Below are positions 48,301 through 57,518 of a stretch of DNA of 64,000 nt, in pieces. Position numbers and translations under genes: made by a program. Below the pieces are notes generated by a model that had not been told where the DNA came from, made no database searches, and worked only from the letters and a program-made list of their open reading frames with translations. Source of the stretch: Phallusia mammillata (taxonomy: Eukaryota; Chordata; Ascidiacea; Phlebobranchia; Ascidiidae); the NCBI GenBank assembly GCA_003260075.1, contig QLIY01000005.1, forward strand, positions 1 to 64,000, written 5' to 3'. The first letter of the stretch is position 1. Every line of letters starts with the position of its first letter.

Positions 48301-51300
48301 TTATATGTGTGATTCTTGATGCGCTTTTAACAAATCATTTAAAAATTTATCTCCTCAATATCGTCAAGCTAGGTTTCTTCAAAAAAACGGACTCGATTCG
48401 GGCCTGACTTTGCACTCTGTGTCATTTGTTTTTGGATAAATTTAACTAGCTATAAGTAGCTAGTTGCTGGACCTGACCTAATGTCAAACAGCCCTAAAAC
48501 GCCTTGCTTTAAGACTAATTGTCTATTGTGTTTGTTGTCTTGGTCTTTCCTGAGGCTTTAATGTATAGGCCTGACCCCATATACAACCTGATCGGAATTC
48601 GTCCCCGGAAGTATCCTGGGTTCGAACCCCGTGAACGACAAAGGGCAATTTTCATTTCTCGGACTGTCGCCTGATTGTCAAAAAAATACAATAAAAAAAT
48701 GTATCGGCCTGTCAGTCAAACTTTTGGGCCTAAACGGGCTCCTCAAAAACGATTCGGGTTCGGGCTGGGTTTCGGGCTTGTACTTTCGGGTTGGGAACGA
48801 GTTCAGGCTCGAATTTCTAGGCCCGTTTACAACTCTGATGTAGATGTGAACTTAAATCAAATATTTAAATGCAGCCACCACACTTGGACGTTTTCTGTAC
48901 ATCGCCGGTGGAGATTCAACTGAAGGTTGCCGATCGCCCAGCAAAAAGGTAAACAACACGATGACGTTAGCGATTTGATTGACAGGTGAAGTAGTGAGTG
49001 ACGTTGATAGGTTTGGAGATACGACACTTGGATGGAAGAATGGCTTCAAATTACCAGCATGGAAACAGCAAGAGAAAGCTTCCAGCTGGTAGCGCTCGAG
49101 ACGAAAATCTACGCTATAGGTGAACTGCTGGTATTTTAACACTACATTTTTGAAGCGAAACTCAAACTTTACTCAAAAAATCAGCCAGTATTTGTGTGTA
49201 ATACATCACAATGGTTTCGATTTCGACAACAGAAGGGATGCGTACCTGAACGTTACTCAATTTTTACTTTCAGCACTCACTGCTGCAAAAACTCTTGTTT
49301 TGCAGGAGTGACTATTTTCCACTTCATTTTTTCTTTTACCAATCTATTTGTGTTTTTTGTTCCATTTATTTGACCCTAATCATGATACGTGGTAACAATG
49401 CAGATTGGATAAAAAGTCATCATAATTATAGAATTCAAGCCTTCTTGCTCATTTTGCCTTACAGTCTCTTGACTGGCAGAATAAGAATCGGTTTCAGATG
49501 CACTTTATTAATTGATCAGTGATTTCAAACGATTTTAGACCACATAAAGTCCTAAACCAAATAGAATAAAGAAAGCAATAATTACAAAACAATCCTAATG
49601 ATCTAACTTACAGCACATAAAATTATCCCCCATAACACATCTTAATGCACTCACAACTTGTTCAGATATTGCTGCAACACTAACTAGACTGAATATGTAG
49701 AAAGCAAGTAAACCGGGAAAGTGGGACACTTACGAAGATTGGCAGTTATGTCGTAACAATGGATGTAAGGCGCAATGGTTGCAAAGGCGGGAAAAGTTTT
49801 TGGGGGGGGGGGAAAAGCAAGTAAACCGGGAAAGTGGGACACTTACGAAGGTTGGCAGTTATGTCGCAACAATGGATGTAAGGCGCAATGGTTGCAAAGG
49901 CGGGAAAAGTTTTTGTTAATGGGGAGCATGGCTGTTACTGTCCGTTCCGTAACCTTCACGACAAAGTTACTAAAAATGTTTTATATTTTTTTCTTCATTT
50001 ACTTTGAAATGTATGCAATGACAAGTGTTTTAGTTTATAGACTAGATAACCAAAGGCTTTGTTTAAATATACGCAGTTTCCGATACAAAAACTTCATTTT
50101 ATGGTTTTAAAACTACTTTACACTACAGGTGGCCGAACAACGCAGGGTGTAACGGTTGACGAAGTGGAAGCTGTAGCAGGCGGATCAAGTGACGATTTAG
50201 TTTCTAGACGCGTTGAAAGGTAAAGTATTAAAATTAAGTTAACCAAATTACTCAAAAAAACGACATACATTTTTTTATATTTGAAAAGTGAGGACAAATC
50301 CGTCGGCGTCACCCATTAGTAGCCTGCAGGCTGATTCCTGTGATCTGCTATGACATTTTAACTATCAAAGTACCCAGCAAATTTATATTCAAGTGTCTCT
50401 TCAGGGTAACGTGCAAATCGTCAGCCTTGCGGGTGAATTGGCAGAAAAAGTGTTAAAAACCTCTGGAATTGGCTGAAGTATAGTTTTTCGTGTTGTTTAG
50501 GATTTTTCATTTTTTTCGGACTTTTTTCCCATTTTAAATCTAATTCGACTGATTTTTAAAAAAAATTGGCGACCTAAAACTGATTTCAATTAACGGTACA
50601 CAAAAAGCTAGGAGTTACTTTGCAACATCACGACTACTTTACTCACTTTTAAATTTATCTTAAGCCAGTCGCTCATCAGTACTGCATCACTAATGGAACG
50701 TGTTGCAAATGATAAGATTATTGGCCGATTTATGCGGTTTTATGCAACGTAGATTAAAGAAGGAAATGCGCGATCTGACTCCAAAATTAAAGAACTCTAA
50801 AGACTCCTGACTAATAACAACTAGAGCCTTAAACAAGGTTTATTAAACAATGTATATAAAACTACAACAAACGTAAGGGGGGGGGGGTTGCAATAAAGCA
50901 AGTTTTTATGCGACGTTTAAAGAAAGAAAGGAAATGCGCGATCTGACTCAAAAAATAAAGAACTCTGACGACACCTGACTAATACAACTAGAACGTAAGA
51001 CAAGGTTTATTAAACAATATATATATAAAACTACAACAAACGTAAAGTATAGCGTTGGCGATAACTTTGTCTAAAGTAAGTAAGTGAGTGTCTGTTTTAT
51101 TGGATTAGCAAACGCAAATATATAGTCAAGCGACAACGCGGTATTATAACAAAGGTAGTGTCGCTCCGAAACAAAGGAAATAATTATAGTACACGGAAGG
51201 CGGCTACAAGAAACGTTTTTACGATTGCGTAAGTGGGCGTGTAGTTTTAGAAAACGCGACATCTAAGGCCGCTAGACTTTAAAGTAAATACAAAATTGCC

Positions 51301-53944
51301 TTGACGTGTCAGATGTGCCGCTAAAATAAAAATACACAAAAACATAAAATACACATTGCTACAAACGTAATTCTTCTATGTCTCTCTAATTGTTTACAGC
51401 TATCTTCCAGTCAACGGAAAATGGGAACGACGCCAGCCTTTGGTTAAGCCGCGGTTTTCAGCAAGTCTACATGCAGTCGACCATCATTTGTGGCTTATTG
51501 GAGGCGCCACAGTAGACGCCACAGACCCTGGGCTCGGTATCTATGGCGCCAGCGAAGTGAGCCATGCTTTATTGTTTTGTTTACACTTATCTACGCTGTT
51601 GGAGGGAATATAGGAACTAGACAGCTGGCTTTCCATATACTGCTAAATTTAAAAAAAACGAATATTTGGGGGTAAAATCTGGGTGAACCCAACTAAAAGT
51701 CACAGAATGCTTGAAAACACTGCACTCCAACAACCAACAAGGCATGAAACATTATTTCTAGACCAAACAGGTGCAATCAGCCGGGTGGTGAACAACAAAA
51801 AACTACATTTCAGCAGAAATACAAGTTTAAATTCTTAGTTGATGCTAAATTCTTAGTTGATGCTTGAAATTTCTTAGTTGATGCTTTGCGACAGATAGAA
51901 TTGTACACACCAGCTCATGATCAATGGACGATCGTCAAAACCCGATTGAATTGGGACGAATCCGCTTCCCCTAGTTTATTAAATAGAAGTCTGGCTGCTT
52001 GGGACACCACGTCACGACATGCACGAAGGTTTGAAATTTTTCTGTTTCGTGAGTATTTTATCATTTTAATACATGTCCAGTCATAATTTTGTCTTACGGA
52101 GACGCAGATTTAACAGTTTGACCTCTTTCGCTACCTTGTTTTCATTTTGATTTTTACACTAAGCAACCAATGATAGTTGACACTTTTGAACCTGTTTGCA
52201 TGCGCAACGGGTTTCAAAAAGGCCTTATATGACAACCTTTAACAACAAGTTTCTTGATGTTTAAACGACCAATTTATAAAACATTGGATGAAAAACATGT
52301 TGAAGCAATTTTAAGCTTTTTGGATTAGTCCTAACAAAAGCAGTCTCACTTGCAGCTTAACGCTTTGGTTTGTAATCTAACTTATTTGTGATGTGTATTT
52401 AGCCCCACAGACAAACACGGCGAAGATCTAATTAACCTCAGCGTTTCAACAACAAGATCAGAAGCCGGTTCCTGTGCGTTACACGGCAAGATGTACTTGG
52501 TGGCTGGCTACAGCTGGTTGAACCGGGGTCGTATTGATAGGGGGGGGGGAAAGTTAAGTTGATGCTTGATTTGCGACAGATAGAATTGTACACACCAGCT
52601 CATGATCAATGGACGATCGTCAAAACTCGATTGAATTGCGACGAATCCGCTTCCCCAAGTTTATTGGCTGCTTGGGACACCACGACACGGCATGCACGAA
52701 GGTTTGAAAGTTTTCTGTTTCGTGAGCACTTCATCATTTTAATACATGTCCAGTCATACTTTTTGTCTTACGGAGACGCAGATTTAATAGTTTTACCTCT
52801 TTCGCTAACTTGTTTTCATTTTGATTTTTACACTAAGCAACCAATGGTATTTGACACTCTTAAGCCTGTTTGCATGCGCAACGTGTTTTAAGAAGAATAA
52901 GACCTTATGTGGCAACCTTTAACAACAAGTTCCTTGATATTTAAACGACCAATTTGTAAAACATTGGATGAAAAACATGTTGAAGCAATTTTAAGCTTTT
53001 TGGATTAGTCCTAACGAAAGCAATCTTACCTACAGCTTAAAGCATTTATTCGTAATCTAACTTGTTTGTGATGAGTATTTAGCCCAACAGACAAACACGA
53101 CGAAGATCTAATGAACCTCAGAGTTTCAACAACAAGATCCGAAGCCGGTTCCTGTGCGTTACACGGCAAACTGTACTTGGTGGCTGGCTACAGCTGGTTG
53201 AACCGGGGTCGTATTGATAACGTAGAATGCATAGACACCAACACACAGACAAATCAGAGTAAAAACCCAACCACCTCAAGAGACGATGTCTGTAATGCTG
53301 AAAAGTGCCTTGTTTTGGATGCAGTTTGCCCCCAAATTGAAAGTTACCCAATGCGTTGCACTGGGATGGCCTGTGCAAGTGTAGTATTATACAAAGAACC
53401 CAATTTCACGCCAACCACTCCCTCAAATACAGCTGGGGGGGGGGTAGTTTGCCCCAAAATTGAAAGTTACCCCTTGCGTTGCACTGGGATGGCCTGTGCA
53501 AGTGTAGTGTTATACAAAGAACCCAATTTCACGCCAACCACTCCCTCAAATACAGCTTCTCCGTTAGAAAGCAACTCCACAGATTTGGCTACCAAGTCTA
53601 CAACTAGTCCTCGAATGCTTCGACCAGCACCCAAGTCAGCCTCCCCTCTTGTACAGCAAGTACACACTTTAACAATGGACAGGTCATCTTGCGACAGTAC
53701 AGACAGCAACTGCAGGCCCACATCTGGGGTTAACTTACATAATCAGGCTCATGTTATCACTGGGGCGGTTCTAAAGCGAGGGTCATCTGCAGTCCCGCGC
53801 CCAAGGGCAGGATACGACACTTTAGCGTTGCCGGACAGGGTGCTGCAGTGGCTTTCGACAAGTAAAGGTAATTTGACCAGTAATAATAGCGTGTGTTGCA
53901 TAGCGGGGTGTACAACCTTTATCACTGAATTACAATTAGCATGA
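42334..53944 (+). CDS. Kelch-like BTB-BACK-Kelch protein
   Basis: Probable substrate adaptor of a Cullin-3 ubiquitin ligase. Exons: 42334-42807, 43694-43839, 44238-44379, 45116-45318, 46875-47091, 47999-48137, 48875-48948, 49011-49119, 50129-50219, 51400-51556, 52580-52701, 53083-53944; all junctions keep frame. A poorly conserved N-terminus leads into BTB (RDLCDVILSVEKATFKAHK, VVLAASSEYLREMF, MLSAASFLKIPCIVDAC), BACK (NLYDLKSLLEESYSL; LNAPSEISVFQALVRWIDAD; VRFPLIP; YHLLPHRR) and Kelch repeats marked by GG pairs (IIACGG, FLYIAGGD, KIYAIGG, HLWLIGG, LYLVAGY). Long inserts split the propeller and a Ser/Thr-rich tail follows. The frame as written is 911 residues, but exon 1 contains a 62-codon duplication and exon 12 a 41-codon duplication across G/C runs, so the real protein is nearer 808. 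Exons 11 and 12 also have a first copy at 51895-52028 and 52403-52539; I used the second because it continues to the stop. I do not know which KLHL it is. Confidence 0.88.
42391..42751 (+). repeat. In-frame duplication inside Kelch exon 1
   Basis: The coding segment 42391-42564 is repeated at 42577-42751 with ten C between (42565-42574), an offset of 186 bases or 62 codons. The copies differ at about one base in ten and at several residues (for example ETPSVSELEEIYQ versus ESSSVSDLEEICQ). Confidence 0.85.
43032..43645. repeat. CGAACC-rich repeat with three C-run joins
   Basis: Intron 1 of the Kelch gene holds sequence rich in CCCGAACCGG. C runs at 43215-43223, 43477-43486 and 43568-43577 each join partial copies of neighbouring sequence (for example CTAATTACGAATTCCTAG at 43032 and 43223). 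Confidence 0.7.
44574..44790. repeat. Duplicated intron segment joined by C run
   Basis: The unit starting CGATTTGTGTGTTAAG occurs at about 44574-44677 and 44692-44788 across a 15-base C run (44678-44692), between Kelch exons 3 and 4. Confidence 0.8.
45618..45992. repeat. Duplicated intron segment joined by C run
   Basis: Bases 45618-45801 are repeated at 45812-45992 with ten C between (45802-45811) in the intron between Kelch exons 4 and 5. Confidence 0.8.
46190..46560. repeat. Joined copies with and without a hAT insertion
   Basis: Left copy 46190-46262 leads into a hAT-like element starting CAGCGGTTCTCAAC at 46263. That element is cut at ten C (46477-46486). The right copy 46487-46556 repeats the left flank but continues past the same point (ACAATCTAATATATAAGC) without the element, so it is the empty site. 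Confidence 0.8.
46626..46828. repeat. Duplicated intron segment joined by C run
   Basis: Bases 46626-46720 are repeated at 46732-46828 with ten C between (46722-46731), just upstream of Kelch exon 5. Confidence 0.8.
47626..47876. repeat. Duplicated intron segment joined by G run
   Basis: Bases 47626-47743 are repeated at 47755-47876 across eleven G (47744-47754), between Kelch exons 5 and 6. Confidence 0.8.
48190..48402. repeat. Duplicated intron segment joined by G run
   Basis: Bases 48190-48289 are repeated at 48302-48402 across eleven G (48290-48300), between Kelch exons 6 and 7. Confidence 0.8.
49700..49915. repeat. Duplicated intron segment joined by G run
   Basis: Bases 49700-49801 are repeated at 49813-49915 across eleven G (49802-49812), between Kelch exons 8 and 9. 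The surrounding sequence resembles the inside of the hAT element at 11995-12565. Confidence 0.8.
50720..51046. repeat. Duplicated intron segment joined by G run
   Basis: Bases about 50735-50876 are repeated with small differences at 50895-51046 across eleven G (50877-50887), between Kelch exons 9 and 10. Confidence 0.75.
51859..53219. repeat. Duplicated Kelch exons 11-12 joined by G run
   Basis: The block 51859-52539 is repeated at about 52550-53219 with ten G between (52540-52549). Each copy holds exon 11, its intron and the beginning of exon 12. The first copy stops inside exon 12; the second continues to the end of the gene. The first copy of exon 11 has 12 extra bases (four codons) relative to the second, an in-frame indel. 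Confidence 0.88.
53322..53559 (+). repeat. In-frame duplication inside Kelch exon 12
   Basis: Coding bases 53322-53434 are repeated at 53445-53559 with ten G between (53435-53444), an offset of 123 bases or 41 codons. Residues are nearly identical (SYPMRCTGMACASVVLY versus SYPLRCTGMACASVVLY). Confidence 0.85.
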
Positions 53945-54063
53945 TTAGACCAAGGGCCACACCTTTAGAACAATTACAACTAGGGCAAATATTTTTTGAC
54001 TTGTCAAAAAAAGTCAAAATTTGGTCAAAATTTTTAGAATAGGTCAAAAATTGTCAAAATTGT

Positions 54064-55742
54064 NGAGGATCCTGATTTTGACAATTCAAACTCAACTTGG
54101 ATTCCCTGTGAAAACTGCAGAAATGATGACAACGAAATTGCATTTACTGAACCACAATCAGTATTTTTAACAGAATAAAAGGCACAAGTAAAACGATATG
54201 TGGGCAACGAGGCATAAAATAAACACACAACATTTTTTTTCTCCAGTTTTTTAAACAATGTGCAGCATGCAAAGGTTACATTTGGTAAAAAAATACAAGC
54301 AAGCTGTTTTGACCACTCCTGAGGTGTATTTTGGTTTAAAGTGTTATTTTTTAGTGGGAAGGGTTTGTAAATTAAGGATGAAAATATATTAAACTGTCAA
54401 CAAAATTCCCAATTATCAAGCATGTATTTAAAATCAAATTGAAAAAAAAACTCCTGTATATAAATTTACTTATTGCTTGTTATTGCTTGAATCAGTAAGT
54501 TTTTATTTATTCCTTAAACATTATTTGAATTACATGAAAAAAAATGTACTGCATACAATTTTACAACCTTGCTACTGTGGTCTGAAATAAAATTAACAAT
54601 AATGTTTGCAATGAAAAAAATTGCCTCAGAATCCCCCCCCCCGATAATGCGTAATTTAACTACTTGAATTCTTCATAGGTCAAAATTTGTTTCTTATGTA
54701 TACCAACACGCTTACGTTGAGTGAACAGCTACCAGTACAATGTGAAAATAATTTTATGCGCGTTAATGGGACTTAGAAAACGTGCCGGAGACGCAACAAA
54801 AATATCGTTGCATTCGCTCGCTGACACTGGATTGAAATTATTTACCGGGCCATACTTCATTTAAATCCAAACTTCCCGCGGACTGCACATTCCTGCATTT
54901 GGCCGGGGACCCCAAGGTTGCAGACCTTGCAAAGTATTATAAATAAAACCGTAATTTTCTGATAAACCACAAAAATAATTATACAGGTAATACGGTAGTT
55001 ACCAAGAAACCGTTTTACCGGCGAGTAGGCACAATTTTTCCTTGACAACTGTACAGTCCTAGAAAAGACTTTCGTTTTCAGAGATTAAAAAAAACAAATC
55101 CACAAACAGTTTTCATTAGTTTCATTGTTGTCTCACAAACCAATACCTTTTCTGACGTTGTAGATGGAATTGGTGCAGAGGAGGATCCTGATTTTGACAA
55201 TTCAAACTCAACTTGGATTCCCTGTGAAAACTGCAGAAATGATGACAACGAAATTGCATTTACTGAACCACAATCAGTATTTTTAACAGAATAAAAGGCA
55301 CAAGTAAAACGATATGTGGGCAACGAGGCATAAAATAAACACACAGCATTTTTTTTCTCCAGTTTTTTAAACAATGTGCAGCATGCAAAGGTTACATTTG
55401 GTAAAAAAATACAAGCAAGCTGTTTTGACCACTCCTGAGGTGTATTTTGGTTTAAAGTGGTATTTTTTAGTGGGAAGGGTTTGTAAATTAAGGATGAAAA
55501 TATATTAAACTGTCAACAAAATTCCCAATTATCAAGCATGTATTTAAAATCAAATTGAAAAAAAAACTCCTTTATATAAATTTACTTATTGCTTGTTATT
55601 GCTTGAATCAGTAAGTTTTTTTTATTCCTTAAACATTATTTGAATTACATGAAAAAAAATGTACTGCAATTTTACAACCTTGCTACTGTATTCTGAAATA
55701 AAATTAACAATATTGTTTGCAAAGACAAAAATTGCCACAGAA
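54064..55742. repeat. Near-identical duplicate after a single N
   Basis: The segment 54065-54632 repeats 55183-55742 with very few differences. It begins at the single N (54064) and ends at ten C (54633-54642). The region between the Kelch stop and the VMAC-like stop otherwise shows no gene. AATAAA at 54174-54179, repeated in the second copy, could serve the Kelch mRNA. Confidence 0.8.
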
Positions 55743-55861
55743 TAAAATACTAACAGGTCAAGCCACCGTACATGTCACTGAAAATACAAATTCAGTATTG
55801 CACATAAATCCACTGAGAACATACTCTTGTGGAAGACTTATTACTTAACATGGTATAAAAA

Positions 55862-57007
55862 TTATGTATCCGAATCCTCAGTGATAGAAAACCTTCCACC
55901 ATTAGCAAATTTCTTCGCATTTTCAAAGCTTGAACATTCCCCCAATGATGGATTTGTAAAACAACTGTCATTATCAGTTGGATTGTGGTTTCCATGTGTG
56001 ACAGTGGCATGTCGATCATGGTGGCCGTCACCCACTCCATATTGTGACACGTCCGACATCTGTCGTTTGACCAGGTCTTCGTAATTTACACTACAAAGTT
56101 TTTCTGCTTCCATCAAACATGTTAGCAAACCCTCAAGATTCGAAGTATATCTGAAAATGCACACATTACATTTGCAGACAACTTTTCAATTTGTTGCTTT
56201 CAAAATATAAAATAAGTATATAAAGTAAAACAGTGTAAAAGGCATTGGCGAACTGACAAAAGAATATTATATTTTAAAAAATATTACAGTACATTTCATT
56301 GCAGCTTGTTAATTGCGATTGAAAATAAATTTAAACATACTGTAAGACAAAAACACTGGACATACTTTGAGGCATTTTCAAGAATTGAGCATCTGTGTTT
56401 TAAGTGTGACATTATCATATTTTGCTGTCTTTCATGAATCTGCATTCTCCTTATTTCTGCCTGTGTGCTTTCCAGCCACACATTCAACTTTGCAATTTCA
56501 GCATCCTTCTTCTGACACAAGGCGTCCATTGTTTCCTACAAATACAGCAGATTAATATAAGCTTTAGGCATATCACTACATACAGTTGGGGGTTTATCTA
56601 TTTTACTCGGAATGTTTAAATTTCATTTTTTGTAAGATGCACCCAGAATGCATTTTACCTTCCACATTTCCCATTACTTTTTTACATGCCATGATGGTCT
56701 AGTATTGATTATCTTGTTATTGCTCCATAACAATTGTCACTAAAACAATTTTGGCAAGAAATTATTTTCATGTGACTTGTCTGCCAAATTATCTGTGAGA
56801 AATTTTGCAACAGGGCAAATGAAAAACAACAACAAGTTAATTGGAACATTGCGCAAATGCACACCATTCCTGTACCTGATGTATTTTGTCTTTTAGCATT
56901 AATTGCTTTGCTTGCTCCTGCACAGTGCTTTCCAGTTTTTCCACTCGGTCACTTAATGCGGCCAAGTGTCGGTTTGCCTCGTCAATCACCGTTTTTTCAA
57001 ACGACAT
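55862..57007 (-). CDS. VMAC: VMAC-like coiled-coil protein
   Basis: Three exons, 56876-57007, 56366-56535 and 55862-56150, join in frame to 196 residues. The N-terminal two thirds is a coiled coil: DEANRHLAALSDRVEKLEST, AKQLMLKDK, then KKDAEIAKLNVWLESTQAEI. From memory, human VMAC (vimentin-type intermediate filament associated coiled-coil protein) has the same order, with EANAHLAA, ERTVHAQAERL, KDREIATLQEQL and a later LLDALAEAERL that matches LLTCLMEAEKL here, and a similar size. The C-terminal 80 residues are polar and His/Asn/Asp-rich. The protein's role is poorly known in any species. The start chosen fits family length; a further in-frame methionine lies 13 codons upstream. It is head to head with RNF170. 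Confidence 0.75.
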
Positions 57008-57518
57008 AATATATGTTATATGTTGCACAAAAGCAAACAGTAACAAATAACAATGCTATGGTTTTCAAAGTGTGATAAACGATAACAAAGAGAAAAAGTT
57101 ATGCCTCCATAGATGCAGTTTTATGTTATTTATTTCCCTTGTGATAAGGCATTCTTTTCTTAAAATTGTGAAAACTTTTTTAGGTTTAAAACCTTTTAAA
57201 TACGTAATTAGCTAAAAAGCAATTTCCTCTCAAAAGCAAATGTCCTGTAAACAGGGAAATCACCCAACTCGTTACAACACAATTCGTGTTTATTTCGTTA
57301 GGTTGGGGACCTCGAGTTGCAACATTAGTTTATTTAAGCTTTTCTTATCAAAGTTTTGTGCAGTTTTGTCATGGTTTTTGACTCAAATGTCTTTGAAGTA
57401 ATTAACTTTCTGTATTTTCTGTCAAAAGTGTATTTTCTGGTAATTGACAACAACAACAAATTAATCCACAAAAACATAAAATGTGTAACTACTAAACTGT
57501 CAACGCGTTCCCAATAAA
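57008..57518. promoter_or_regulatory. Shared upstream region of VMAC-like and RNF170 genes
   Basis: 511 bp separate the two divergent start codons and no other gene fits between, so both promoters must lie here or overlap. I see no TATA box in a convincing position. Confidence 0.45.

Noticed and set aside
204-54642. CRISPR-like or diversity-generating repeat system
   Set aside because: The repeated runs are simple homopolymers, the spacers are copies of local DNA with exons in them, and the genome is an animal's; nothing resembles CRISPR repeats or a reverse-transcriptase cassette.
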